Counted from the stretch's first letter, positions 25,224 through 34,404 are shown. The stretch: 64,000 nt of DNA from MED-G105 sp039819085 (GCA_039819085.1 JBCBSQ010000004.1:62001-126000); one strand, 5' to 3'. Notes: generated by a model from the sequence alone, not told the origin. Numbers and translations: made by a program.

Positions 25224-26840
25224 GTGACACGGAAAAAACCCGTTTCCATCGCCAAATGGAACGACCTTGAAGACCGCCGGCCGACGCACGCGCTTGTCGC
25301 CGGCGTCGATTTGGTTGTCGTCCGCTATGACGATGACGTTTCCGTTCTATACGGACGATGCCTGCACCGCGGCGCGCTCCTCTCCGACGGACATATTGAC
25401 GGGCCGAACCTGATTTGCGGCGTCCACAATTGGGACTTCCGCTTCGACACCGGCGTTTCCGAATACGACAACCGCGAGCGGCTTCAGAAATTCGACGCCT
25501 GGCGCAAGGGCGGCGATGTCATGGTGGACGCGGGCGAGATCGAAGCGTGGTCGGAGGCCAATCCTCAAGCCTTTGATCGAGACGCCTATCTCGGCTCCTA
25601 TCAGGCGACGCACCCTGACCCCGCCGAACCATACAACAAAGAGATTCAGGAACTCGCCGCCCACGGACTGTCGCGCGTCGGACATCATGGTCGCGTCGAC
25701 GCCATGGGCGTGCCGCGCGATCAACTTCCGAAGTGGGAGGACATCCAGATCGTCACCGCGCAGCTACACCGCGTCCCGCTTCTTGACGATGAGCCAGTGG
25801 CGAGCGAGACGGTCATCGGCCCACGCGCGGCGAAGCCGCTCACGCTCGCCATGCCGCTGTTTGTCTCCGACATGAGCTTCGGCGCCTTGTCGCGCGAAGC
25901 AAAGATTTCGCTTGCGAAAGGCGCGGAAATGGCCGGCGTCGGCATCTGCTCCGGCGAAGGCGGCTCACTTGACGAAGAGCGCAACGCCAATTCGCGCTAC
26001 TTCTATGAGCTCGCCTCGGCGCGCTTCGGTTTTTCATGGGACAAGGTCCAGGCCTCGCGCGCCTTTCACTTCAAGGGCGGCCAGGGCGCGAAGACCGGCA
26101 CTGGCGGGCACCTCCTCGGCGCAAAAGTGACGCCCGACATCGCGAAAGTTCGCGGCCTGAAGCCCGGAGAAGACGCGATTTCGCCTTCCAGGTTCCCAGA
26201 GTGGACCGAACCCGGCCAGTTCCGCGATTTCGCCCAGGAAGTCCGTGAACGGACCGGCGGCGTCCCCGTCGGGTTCAAGCTTTCGGCCCAACGGGTCGAG
26301 AAAGACATCGACGCCGCGCTTGAGATCGGCGTCGACTACATCATCCTTGACGGCCGCGGCGGCGGCACGGGCGCGGCGCCGCTGATTTTCCGCGATAACA
26401 TCAGTGTTCCAACGATCCCCGCGCTCGCCCGCGCGCGCCGACATCTCGATCGCTCCGGCGCCGGCGACGTGACGCTTGTCATCACGGGCGGTCTTAGACT
26501 CCCGGCCGATTTTGTGAAGGCACTTGCTCTTGGCGCCGACGCGATTGCGCTATCGAACGCCGCCATGCAGGCCGTCGGATGCGTCGCCATGCGCGCCTGC
26601 CACACCAATAATTGCCCCGTCGGCGTCGCATCGAACAAGGACCATCTACGCGCACGGCTGCAAATCGAAACGTCCGCCAAGCGTCTCGCAACCTTCCTTG
26701 ACGCGTCGAACGACCTGATGAAGCTCCTCGCGCGCGCCTGCGGACGCCGGCGCCTGGCCGACTTCGCGCTTGAGGACCTCACAACCTTCAAACGCGAAAT
26801 GTCCGAACTCTCCGGGGTTCCTTTCGGCGGCGTCCTGTAA
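25224..26840 (+). CDS. Rieske domain-glutamate synthase (FMN/3Fe-4S) fusion
   Basis: A GTG start at 25224 after GAGGGGA gives 538 residues. The N-terminus (about 5-100) is a Rieske domain with a CxH-x16-CxxH [2Fe-2S] site (Cys46, His48, Cys65, His68). From about 150 onwards comes the glutamate synthase FMN domain: GICSGEGGSLDEER, KTGTGGHLLG, DYIILDGRGGGTGAAP, and a 3Fe-4S motif C-x5-C-x4-C (Cys453, Cys459, Cys464). There is no glutaminase domain, and no GltD-type small subunit is adjacent. The Rieske centre may replace the usual electron donor. The substrate is unknown: glutamate synthesis, or an oxidoreductase related to methylamine-glutamate enzymes. Confidence 0.9.
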   Translation: MTRKKPVSIAKWNDLEDRRPTHALVAGVDLVVVRYDDDVSVLYGRCLHRGALLSDGHIDGPNLICGVHNWDFRFDTGVSEYDNRERLQKFDAWRKGGDVMVDAGEIEAWSEANPQAFDRDAYLGSYQATHPDPAEPYNKEIQELAAHGLSRVGHHGRVDAMGVPRDQLPKWEDIQIVTAQLHRVPLLDDEPVASETVIGPRAAKPLTLAMPLFVSDMSFGALSREAKISLAKGAEMAGVGICSGEGGSLDEERNANSRYFYELASARFGFSWDKVQASRAFHFKGGQGAKTGTGGHLLGAKVTPDIAKVRGLKPGEDAISPSRFPEWTEPGQFRDFAQEVRERTGGVPVGFKLSAQRVEKDIDAALEIGVDYIILDGRGGGTGAAPLIFRDNISVPTIPALARARRHLDRSGAGDVTLVITGGLRLPADFVKALALGADAIALSNAAMQAVGCVAMRACHTNNCPVGVASNKDHLRARLQIETSAKRLATFLDASNDLMKLLARACGRRRLADFALEDLTTFKREMSELSGVPFGGVL

Positions 26841-26900
26841 AAGCATTGACGCCTATCTATTAGCCGGCTATGTAGTTCCTGTGAACACGGGAGCCGCTGG

Positions 26901-28082
26901 ATGGGCGCTTGCCGGATCAATTTGGGAACTGACGGTATCTCTCGCCGCGGCGTGCTGCGGACGGGCGCGTTTGGCGCGACTATTCTGTTCGCTGGCGGCT
27001 GCGATCTCATCAGCCCGGATATCTCAGAAGCGCGCGCGCCATGGGACGCCGCCGGCGAAAGCTTCGGCGACCCGCGTCTTGACGCCCTCGCCTACGCGGT
27101 TCTTGCGCCGAGCCCCCATAACCGTCAGCCCTGGGTCATCGAACTTCATGCGCCAGACGAGGTCCTCGTGCGCGCCGCCCCCGAACGGCTGCTGCCGGAG
27201 ACGGACCCCTATAACAGACAAGTCGTCATAGGCTTTGGCTGCTTTCATGAGCTGCTGCGTCAGGCGGCGGCTGAGGCGGGCTACGCGCTGGAGACGGGTG
27301 TTTTTCCCGAAGGCGAACCGCAACCGTTGCTTGATGACCGACCGATTTTCCGTGCGCGGTTTGTCAAGACGCCGGACATCGAGCGCGACGCGCTTTTCGG
27401 CTACGCCCTTCAGCGGCGCACGACGCGGGTTCCATTCAATGAAGATCCTGTCGACGCTGAAACCCTGAACCGCCTTGACACCGCGCTCCGGCCGGATGAC
27501 GGCGAGTTCGAATGGGCGAATGACGCAGCGAACGTCACCACGCTGAAGGCGCTTTGCAAGCGCGCCTGGCGTATCGAAGCGAACAGCGATGGTCCGCACA
27601 AAGAAAGCGCCCGCCTGACGCGCATCGGCCGCCGCGAGGTCGTCGCCGACCCTGACGGGATTTCGCTTTACGGCCGGGACATCGAAGCGCTGCGCCTCGG
27701 CGGCGTTCTCAGTCGCGACAGCATCGCCGAAATCGGATCGCGGGCGCACCGTGAGATGATCGCCTTTTATGAGCGCGCGATCGACGCGAGCCAGGCGTTC
27801 GGCTGGCTGACGACCGATCCGAACGACCGCGCGGATCAGTTGCGCGCGGGCGCAGGCTGGATCCGTCTCAATCTCGCCGCGACGCGCGAAGGGCTCGCCA
27901 TGCAGCCCTTGAGCCAGGCGTTGCAGGAGTTCCCCGAAATGGCCGCTCCCTACGCGGAGATCCACGAATTCGTCGGCGCGCGACCTTCTACTTGCGTCCA
28001 AGGCCTTTTCCGCTTCGGCAATGCGCCACCGCCGCCCGCGTCGCCGCGCTGGCCAATACAATCGCGCCTTGCCGCTTCGTGA
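26901..28082 (+). CDS. Exported Acg-type nitroreductase family protein
   Basis: The 393 residues start with a twin-arginine leader (ISRRGVLRTGAFGATILFAGGC) that ends in a possible lipobox Cys. The rest has two nitroreductase-like halves: LAPSPHNRQPW, an FMN-contact segment typical of the Acg family, then LQRRTTRVPFNEDPV and a late GWIRLNLAATREGLAMQPLSQALQE. Acg proteins (Rv2032-like) are reported as FMN-binding but inactive nitroreductases that sequester flavin. Tat export would fit folding around FMN before transport. The MarR gene overlaps its stop (GTGA), so the two are coupled. Confidence 0.85.
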   Translation: MGACRINLGTDGISRRGVLRTGAFGATILFAGGCDLISPDISEARAPWDAAGESFGDPRLDALAYAVLAPSPHNRQPWVIELHAPDEVLVRAAPERLLPETDPYNRQVVIGFGCFHELLRQAAAEAGYALETGVFPEGEPQPLLDDRPIFRARFVKTPDIERDALFGYALQRRTTRVPFNEDPVDAETLNRLDTALRPDDGEFEWANDAANVTTLKALCKRAWRIEANSDGPHKESARLTRIGRREVVADPDGISLYGRDIEALRLGGVLSRDSIAEIGSRAHREMIAFYERAIDASQAFGWLTTDPNDRADQLRAGAGWIRLNLAATREGLAMQPLSQALQEFPEMAAPYAEIHEFVGARPSTCVQGLFRFGNAPPPPASPRWPIQSRLAAS

Positions 28083-28564
28083 AAAAGCCGCCTAATGACA
28101 TTCCGCAGGCGGGTCTTCCCGGCGATAGCGTCTACTTCAAGGTGCTTGCCGAGATCGACATGATTTCTCACATGTCGAGCCTCGCCTTCGCCAAGTTCCT
28201 TCCCGACGGCATCACCGAGGCGCAGTTCGGCGTCATCAACCGGCTGATGCGGCTGGAGGCCGAAGAGACCATCGGTGAACTGGCGGCGGCGTTTCAGGTG
28301 ACGCAGCCAACCATGTCCTCGACCGTCCGACGCCTGGAGTTCAAGCGGTTCGTCGAACTCGTTCCAGACCCCGCAGACCGGCGGATCCGCCGTGTCCGAA
28401 TGACAAAGGTTGGCATGCGGGTGCGCAATGACACGGTCGCCTTGCTTGAGCCGTTTTACACGGCGTTTGAGGCGGAGACGCCGGACGTCGATTGGGATGC
28501 GTGTCTGGCGGCGCTAATGATCCTGCGCGCCTATTTTGAACGAAAGCGCGATAAGAACGTCTGA
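28079..28564 (+). CDS. MarR family transcriptional regulator
   Basis: A GTG at 28079 overlaps the preceding stop and gives 161 residues. A winged helix-turn-helix of MarR type is visible: FGVINRLMRLEAEETIGELAAAFQV, then the recognition helix TQPTMSSTVRRLEFKRFVEL and the wing PDPADRRIRRVRMT. N- and C-terminal helices would form the dimer interface. From its position it probably controls the Acg-type gene in response to a small molecule, though such regulators more often lie divergent from their targets. Confidence 0.88.
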   Translation: MKKPPNDIPQAGLPGDSVYFKVLAEIDMISHMSSLAFAKFLPDGITEAQFGVINRLMRLEAEETIGELAAAFQVTQPTMSSTVRRLEFKRFVELVPDPADRRIRRVRMTKVGMRVRNDTVALLEPFYTAFEAETPDVDWDACLAALMILRAYFERKRDKNV

Positions 28565-28601
28565 CGAATCCGTCGAGATTGACGCTTAGACTGCTTCCCC
28601 A

Positions 28602-29060
28602 CTACTCTCCCAGCAGAAACGACGCCTGCGGATGAATAATGACACCCGCAAGCGCCTCGCGTCCAATCAACATCCGAAAGTTCATCTCACTTCGGTCTGC
28701 GAGCGACAATTCAATCGGCCAGCTTCGCCGGCCCAGTGCGAGCGTGGTGCGGATGACAATCCGCTCCTGAGTGACGCCGTTGGAGCTCTTCACGGCCCGT
28801 CTGTCGCAAATCGGCGCTTCACAGAATGGTCCTTCCATTTCACCTCGATCGTCGGGATAGAGCCGAAAGGACGCCATCGGCACGCCGGCGCGCTCGGTCT
28901 CCTCGACGTCAAATGCATCGATGACGGAGGTTTGCGCGCCTGTGTCGATCTTCGCTTTGATCGGAAACTCGCAAAGATCAGGCAGGCGCGCCCATTCGCG
29001 CCAGCCAATGGCGAGTTCGTCGCGCGCGCCGCGCGCGCTAGATGTGGAGCGCGTGGCCAA
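28602..29060 (-). CDS. Retropepsin-like ATP-dependent zinc protease family (RimK C-terminal-like)
   Basis: The conserved domain runs from GWREWARLPDL through KAKIDTGAQTSVIDA, with DTGA as the aspartic-protease-like active-site motif, to MLIGREALAG near the C-terminus. This matches the DUF785/RimK-associated family seen alone or fused to RimK. The start is doubtful. No ATG or GTG lies close before the domain; a TTG at 29060, inside the 3' end of lpdA, gives 152 residues and a 23-bp overlap. Translation probably relies on coupling to lpdA. Confidence 0.8.
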   Translation of the reverse strand: MATRSTSSARGARDELAIGWREWARLPDLCEFPIKAKIDTGAQTSVIDAFDVEETERAGVPMASFRLYPDDRGEMEGPFCEAPICDRRAVKSSNGVTQERIVIRTTLALGRRSWPIELSLADRSEMNFRMLIGREALAGVIIHPQASFLLGE

Positions 29061-30429
29061 GGGTTCTGAGCGCCGCTTCCTGGAGCGCCTCGCCTTGCGT
29101 CGGGTGGGCGTGGATCGTGCCGGCGACGTCTTCCAGCGTCGCGCCCATTTCGATGGCGAGGCCAAACGCGGCCGAAAGCTCCGACACGCCCGCCCCGACA
29201 GCCGCCAGGCCAAGGATCAAGTGATTGTCGGCGCGCGCAATGGCCCGAACGAAGCCTTCTTCAGCCTCCATGGTCATCGCTCGGCCATTGGCTGCGAAAG
29301 GAAAGATCTCGGTGCGGATCTCGTGTCCGGCCGCGCGCGCCTCTTCCGGCGACAAGCCGACCGTGACGATCTCAGGATCGGTGAAGCAGACGGCCGGAAT
29401 AGCCCGCTTGTCCCATCGGCGTTTCTGTCCTGCGATGATCTCCGCGACCATTTCCCCTTGCGCCATCGCTCGGTGCGCCAGCATCGGTTCGCCGGTGACG
29501 TCGCCGATCGCGAAGACGCCTTTCATCGACGTGCGGCACTGATCATCGATGCGGATGAAGGGTCCGTCCATGTCGAGCACCAACTCATCGCGGCCCCAAC
29601 CCTCCGTCAGCGGACGACGTCCGACCGTGACAAGAACCTTGTCAGCGACGACGCTCTCCACGCCGTTCGGACCTTCGACTTCGAGCGCAGATCCGCCGGA
29701 GACCAGACCTTTCGCTTTCGTCTCAAGGCGAAGGTCGATTCCCAAAGCCTTCATGCGTTTCGCGACCGGCCGCGTCAGGTCCGCGTCATAGCTTGGCAGG
29801 ATGCGGTCCGCCGCTTCGATGACCGTCACCTTACTGCCGAGCTTGGCGAAGGCCATGCCCATCTCAAGCCCGATATACCCGGCCCCAACGATCGCCATTT
29901 GAGCCGGCGCCTCGGTCAGGTCGAGCGCTTCAGTCGACGACAGCACATTTCCGCCGAACGGCAGAAACGGAAGCTCCACAGGCGCAGACCCCGTGGCGAT
30001 GACGACGTTCTCAGCGCTGATCTTGGTCTCGCCTTCGGCGCCCTCGACGATGATCGTCTTCCCGTCAACGAACCGCGCGCGGCCTTCAATGCTTCTGACC
30101 TTGGCCTTCTTAAGGAGCGCGCCAACGCCGCCGGTCAGTCGAGAGACGATCTTGTCTTTCCAGGCCACCGTCTTGCCGAGATCAATGCTCGGCGCGCCAG
30201 CGGATACGCCAATCGCAGAGTCGCCCGCGAAATGCGTCGCCTTCTCGAATTCATCCGCGACGTGAATAAGCGCCTTCGACGGAATGCACCCGACATTCAG
30301 GCACGTGCCGCCCGGCGCGTCCGCCTCCACGATGATCGTGTCGACGCCCAGTTGCCCGGCGCGGATCGCCGCCACATAGCCGCCCGGACCGGCGCCGATG
30401 ACGAGGAGCTTGCAGTTGAGGGCGGACAT
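29038..30429 (-). CDS. lpdA: Dihydrolipoyl dehydrogenase (E3)
   Basis: The ATG at 30429 starts MSALNCKLLVIGAGPGGY, giving 463 residues. The FAD loop GAGPGGYVAA, the redox disulfide in GGTCLNVGCIPSKA, the NAD loop GAGYIGLEMG, the second FAD motif VFAIGDVTGEPMLAH, and the C-terminal HAHPTQGEAL with the active-site His are all present. E3 reoxidises the lipoyl groups of the E2 encoded just upstream. It is the last enzyme gene of the branched-chain keto acid dehydrogenase operon, 4 bp after E2. Confidence 0.96.
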   Translation of the reverse strand: MSALNCKLLVIGAGPGGYVAAIRAGQLGVDTIIVEADAPGGTCLNVGCIPSKALIHVADEFEKATHFAGDSAIGVSAGAPSIDLGKTVAWKDKIVSRLTGGVGALLKKAKVRSIEGRARFVDGKTIIVEGAEGETKISAENVVIATGSAPVELPFLPFGGNVLSSTEALDLTEAPAQMAIVGAGYIGLEMGMAFAKLGSKVTVIEAADRILPSYDADLTRPVAKRMKALGIDLRLETKAKGLVSGGSALEVEGPNGVESVVADKVLVTVGRRPLTEGWGRDELVLDMDGPFIRIDDQCRTSMKGVFAIGDVTGEPMLAHRAMAQGEMVAEIIAGQKRRWDKRAIPAVCFTDPEIVTVGLSPEEARAAGHEIRTEIFPFAANGRAMTMEAEEGFVRAIARADNHLILGLAAVGAGVSELSAAFGLAIEMGATLEDVAGTIHAHPTQGEALQEAALRTLGHALHI

Positions 30430-30433
30430 CGGC

Positions 30434-31756
30434 TCAGTCCTCGATAAAGATCGTCGCGGGCGTCTCCAGGAAGCCCTTAATCGTCTGGATAAAGACCGCC
30501 GCGTCCCAGCCATCGATCACGCGATGGTCGAAGCTCGACGAGAGGTTCATCATTTTGCGCGGGATGAACCCGCCGCCGTCCCATTGCGGCAGCGTGCGGA
30601 TCTTATTGACGCCGACGATCGCCACTTCCGGATAGTTGATCACCGGCGTCGTGACGACGCCGCCCATGGCGCCGAGCGACGTGATCGTTATCGTCGAGCC
30701 GGTCAATTCATCGCGTGTACACTGATTTGTTTTCGCCGCGTCGGCGAGGCGCGCGACCTCGCCCGCACACTCCCAGAGCCCCAACGCCTCCACATTGCGC
30801 ACGACCGGCACCACAAGGCCATTGTCCGTCTGCGCTGCAACGCCCATGTTCATTGCGCCATAGCGGCGCACAACGCCGCCATCGTCATCAAAGAGCGCGT
30901 TCATCTGCGGCTGCTTCTCGATCGCTCGCGCCATGGCCCGCATCAGAAACGGCAGAATGGTGAGCTTCGGCCTGCCTTCGTCGCGGTCAGCGTTCATGCG
31001 CGCGCGGAGATCTTCAAGCGCGGTGACGTCGACTTCATCCACATACGTAATGTGCGGAATGCGCGATTTCGCCACCGACATCTTCTCGGCGATCCGGCGT
31101 CTGAGGCCGATCATCGGGATCTCAGTGACGTCAGACCGGGCGACCCGCGCGCTCCCGCGAGCGATGGCGCCGCCGCTCTCGAAATAGGCGTCAAGGTCCG
31201 CATGAGTGATGCGGCCCGCCGGTCTTCCCGGCACCCGGCGCAAATCGACGCCCGCGTCCATGGCGCGCTTGCGCACAGCGGGCGGGGCGAGCGGCGCCTC
31301 GCCCTCTTTGCGCGGCCCCATAGTCGCCGCAAGGGACGCCGCATGCGCCACCGACGCGGAGGAGGAAACAGGCGCCGGCGTCGGCTTGGCCGCGGGTGTC
31401 GGCGCGAGCGCCGCGCCATTGACGGCGGCCGGCGCCGTCAGCTCAGGCGCTTCGGATATGACTGGCGACGGCTCTGAGACGGCCTCTTCGGCCGCGGCTT
31501 CTTCATGGCCTTCGCCGTCAATCTCAATGCGGATGATCGGCGAGCCGACGCTGACGACGTCGCCCACACTCGCGCCGCGCCAGACGATCTTTCCTTCCAC
31601 CGGCGAGGGGATCTCGACCGTCGCCTTGTCCGTCATGACCGACGCGAGCAGTTGGTCCTCGGTGACGTTCTCACCGTCATCTACGAGCCATTCGACAAGC
31701 TCCGCCTCCGCAACGCCTTCGCCAACGTCAGGCAGCTTGATCACATGCACGCCCAT
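30434..31756 (-). CDS. bkdB: Branched-chain alpha-keto acid dehydrogenase E2
   Basis: The ATG at 31756 sits within the E1-beta stop (TAATG) and gives 440 residues. A lipoyl domain holds the lipoylated Lys in MTDKATVEIP (near residue 44). An Ala/Pro-rich linker follows, then a peripheral-subunit-binding domain (PPAVRKRAMDAGVDLRRV) and the acyltransferase core ending in SFDHRVIDGWDA, whose His and Asp are catalytic. The operon order E1a-E1b-E2-E3 and sequence style indicate the branched-chain keto acid complex rather than pyruvate dehydrogenase. It acts in Val, Leu and Ile catabolism. Confidence 0.92.
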   Translation of the reverse strand: MGVHVIKLPDVGEGVAEAELVEWLVDDGENVTEDQLLASVMTDKATVEIPSPVEGKIVWRGASVGDVVSVGSPIIRIEIDGEGHEEAAAEEAVSEPSPVISEAPELTAPAAVNGAALAPTPAAKPTPAPVSSSASVAHAASLAATMGPRKEGEAPLAPPAVRKRAMDAGVDLRRVPGRPAGRITHADLDAYFESGGAIARGSARVARSDVTEIPMIGLRRRIAEKMSVAKSRIPHITYVDEVDVTALEDLRARMNADRDEGRPKLTILPFLMRAMARAIEKQPQMNALFDDDGGVVRRYGAMNMGVAAQTDNGLVVPVVRNVEALGLWECAGEVARLADAAKTNQCTRDELTGSTITITSLGAMGGVVTTPVINYPEVAIVGVNKIRTLPQWDGGGFIPRKMMNLSSSFDHRVIDGWDAAVFIQTIKGFLETPATIFIED

Positions 31757-32772
31757 TACGCCGCCTCCATAACGCCGCGGAGCGCCTCGCCGACGCGCGC
31801 GGGCCCCGGGAAATACTCCCATTCCTGACTGTGCGGGTAAGGCGTATCCCAACCAGTCACACGGCTCACCGGCGCCTCCAGGTGATAGAAGCATCCCTCC
31901 ATGACGATTGACATCAGCTCAGCAGCGAACCCGCACGTCTTGGTCGCTTCATTGACGATGACGCAACGCCCGGTTTTCTTCACAGATTTTTCAATCGCCT
32001 CAAAGTCGAGAGGCAGGATTGTTCGTAGGTCAATGATTTCCGCGTCGACGCCGGTCTCCTCCACCGCCGCCAGCGCCACGTGCACCATCGTGCCGTATGT
32101 CAGCACCGTGACTTCCCGGCCCTCGCGACGGATCGCGGCCTTGCCAAGCGGCGTCTTGTAATAGCCTTCCGGCACTTCGCCCAACTCATGGTTTTTCCAG
32201 GGCGTCACCGGCCTGTCATGGTGGCCGTCAAAGGGGCCATTATAGAGCCTTTTCGGCTCCATAAAGATGACCGGGTCCTCGTCTTCGATCGATGCGATCA
32301 GGAGCCCCTTCGCGTCGACAGGATTTGACGGGATGACGGTCTTCAGTCCACAGACATGAGCGAACAGCGCTTCCGGACTCTGGGAATGCGTCTGCCCCCC
32401 AAATATTCCGCCGCCGGTTGGCATTCGCACCGTCATCGGCACGGTGAAGTCTCCATTGGAGCGATAGCGAATGCGCGCAGCTTCCTGCGTCAGCTGGTCG
32501 TATCCCGGATACATATAGTCGGCGAACTGAATTTCGACGCACGGACGCATGCCATAAACCGCCATTCCGATCGCCGCGCCAATGATGCCTCCCTCGTTGA
32601 TCGGCGAATCAAAGCACCGATCACGGCCGTACTTTTCCTGAAGCCCTTGCGTGCAGCGAAATACGCCCCCGAAGTAACCGACGTCCTCGCCAAACACGAC
32701 GACGTTGTCGTCGCGTCCCATTGCGACGTCCATTGCGTCGCGCACGGCCTCGATCATTGTCATTCGCGGCAT
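31756..32772 (-). CDS. bkdA2: Branched-chain keto acid dehydrogenase E1 subunit beta
   Basis: The 338 residues match the E1-beta subunit: MTMIEAVRDAMDVAM, VFGEDVGYFGGVFRCTQGL, FDSPINEGGIIGAAIGMA and IQFADYMYPGYDQL, which form the TPP-binding interface with the alpha chain. MPTGGGIFGGQTHSQSPE is typical of branched-chain E1-beta. The gene starts 3 bp after E1-alpha and overlaps E2 by one base. Together they decarboxylate branched-chain 2-keto acids and acylate E2 lipoate. Confidence 0.94.
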   Translation of the reverse strand: MPRMTMIEAVRDAMDVAMGRDDNVVVFGEDVGYFGGVFRCTQGLQEKYGRDRCFDSPINEGGIIGAAIGMAVYGMRPCVEIQFADYMYPGYDQLTQEAARIRYRSNGDFTVPMTVRMPTGGGIFGGQTHSQSPEALFAHVCGLKTVIPSNPVDAKGLLIASIEDEDPVIFMEPKRLYNGPFDGHHDRPVTPWKNHELGEVPEGYYKTPLGKAAIRREGREVTVLTYGTMVHVALAAVEETGVDAEIIDLRTILPLDFEAIEKSVKKTGRCVIVNEATKTCGFAAELMSIVMEGCFYHLEAPVSRVTGWDTPYPHSQEWEYFPGPARVGEALRGVMEAA

Positions 32773-32775
32773 GGT

Positions 32776-34065
32776 CTATAGCCCCGCTTCCTGGCGCTGC
32801 CGGATCAAATGCGGCGGCGTTTCAGCGTAGACGTCTTCAAACATCTCCCGCGCTGATGGCTTATCGCCAGCATGCAGCGTGCCGTGGCGTTCGGCCTGTT
32901 TCTGCGCCTGCAGAACGGCGCTTTCGATTTCCGCGTTGGCTTGCGTGTGGCGTTCGTCCGACCACGCGCCTTTCGTGATCAGGTGCGCTTTCAGGCGGTT
33001 GATCGGATCGCCAAGCGGCCACTCCTCCCACTCCGCCTTCGGTCTGTAGCCGGACGGATCGTCCGAAGTTGAATGGGCGCCCGCCCGATAGGTCACGAAC
33101 TCGATCAGCGTGGGCCCATAATTCGCCCGCGCCCGGTCAATCGCCCATTTCGAAACGGCGTATACGGCGAGGTAGTCATTGCCATCGACCCGCAGGGAAG
33201 GAATGCCGAAGCCAAGCCCGCGAGACGCGAATGTCGCCGCCTTGCCGCGCGCAATGCCCTGAAACGTCGAAATCGCCCACTGATTGTTGACGATATTGAG
33301 GACCACCGGGGCGCGATAGGTGGACGCGAATACAAGCGCGGAATGGAAGTCGTTCTCCGCCGTCGACCCGTCGCCGATCCAGCCCGCGGCGATCTTGTCG
33401 TCGCCCTTGATGGCGGAGGCCATGGCCCAGCCGACCGCCTGCATGAACTGCGTCGCGAGATTGCCGGAAATCGTGAAGAAGCCGTGCTTCTTCGATGAAT
33501 ACATGATCGGCAGCTGACGCCCGCGCAACGGGTCCGCCGCATTGGAGTAAATCTGATTCATCATGTCCACCATTGGATAATCTGTGGACAGAAGAAGCCC
33601 CTGTTGACGATAGGTCGGGAAATTCATGTCGCCCGGCTTCAGCGCCTTGCGAAACGCGCAGGCGATCGCCTCCTCGCCAAGCGCCTGAACGTAAAACGAC
33701 GTCTTCCCCTGACGCTGCGCCATCAGCATGCGGGCGTCGAATGCGCGCACCCGAAGCATATCGCGCAGACCTTCGATCAATTGCCCGTCGGTGAGCATGT
33801 CGGCCCAGGGTCCAACCGCTTCGCCATCTCGGTTCAGGACGCGTATGATTGAATAGGCGAGATCATGAATGTCGCCTGCGTCAACGTCGATCGGCGGCCG
33901 TCTCACGCTCCCGGCTTTCGGGATTGGCACGTCGGAGAAGTCGGGCGTATCGCCAGGTCGAAATTCCGGCTCCGGAACAAACAGGCTGAGGCGCTCCGGC
34001 GCGCCGGATGGCCCGTCCGGCGTCCCTGCGCCGGCGTCGGGGCGTTTGGCGGCGGTCGTCGACAT
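32776..34065 (-). CDS. bkdA1: Branched-chain keto acid dehydrogenase E1 subunit alpha
   Basis: The ATG at 34065, preceded by AAGGGAG at six bases, gives 429 residues; an open extension to 34251 lacks support. The TPP motif GDGSTAENDFHSAL...VNNQWAIST spans about 210-245. The phosphorylation-loop-like segment YRAGAHSTSDDPSGYRP is typical of branched-chain E1-alpha. About 410-430 residues is the length of the Pseudomonas BkdA1 type. It is the first gene of the bkd operon, and the 339-bp gap upstream would hold its promoter. Confidence 0.94.
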   Translation of the reverse strand: MSTTAAKRPDAGAGTPDGPSGAPERLSLFVPEPEFRPGDTPDFSDVPIPKAGSVRRPPIDVDAGDIHDLAYSIIRVLNRDGEAVGPWADMLTDGQLIEGLRDMLRVRAFDARMLMAQRQGKTSFYVQALGEEAIACAFRKALKPGDMNFPTYRQQGLLLSTDYPMVDMMNQIYSNAADPLRGRQLPIMYSSKKHGFFTISGNLATQFMQAVGWAMASAIKGDDKIAAGWIGDGSTAENDFHSALVFASTYRAPVVLNIVNNQWAISTFQGIARGKAATFASRGLGFGIPSLRVDGNDYLAVYAVSKWAIDRARANYGPTLIEFVTYRAGAHSTSDDPSGYRPKAEWEEWPLGDPINRLKAHLITKGAWSDERHTQANAEIESAVLQAQKQAERHGTLHAGDKPSAREMFEDVYAETPPHLIRQRQEAGL

Positions 34066-34404
34066 GCCGTGCTCCCTTATCTTCGTTACATTATCGCCTG
34101 GAAACGACGCGGATCGCGCGCGCCGTCGCGAGCTTTTGACGCCGTGTACGCCAAGCCCGTGCGGCGAAGCAATCCGCCTCGGCGCCGAGGCGATTCGAAC
34201 GGTTTCATAGCATGCGAGCGCGCTTCTCCAATTCGCGCGCTTATCCGCCAAGGCCTCCGGCGGCGGCGCGTCAAATCAAGACAATCGCGCCAGCGCGCGC
34301 ACGGAAATCGCGCGTTTTCGCACCTGCGGCAGACGCCGGGGATGGGCGTCCGATACTGACAAAAGTCAAAGACGGCGACGACGGCGCAGCCTAACATCTC
34401 TTCC
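34066..34404. other. Divergent intergenic region (bkd / DUF2189)
   Basis: These 339 bp lie between the bkd operon start and the DUF2189 gene. I see no convincing gene. The right end holds the FNR-type site and the -10 hexamer of the DUF2189 promoter. I recognise no promoter for bkd by eye. Confidence 0.6.
34356..34369 (+). promoter_or_regulatory. FNR-type operator of the DUF2189 gene
   Basis: CTGAC-AAAA-GTCAA matches the TTGAC-N4-GTCAA form of the FNR/FnrL/FixK site. Its centre is 42.5 bp before the ATG at 34405. A -10-like TAACAT at 34392-34397 predicts a start near 34404, putting the site at -41.5, the class II position, and the mRNA start at or next to the ATG. Confidence 0.75.

Noticed and set aside
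28921..30447. 508-residue plus-strand open frame
   Set aside because: It is antisense to lpdA and is Arg/Asp-rich with no recognisable motif.
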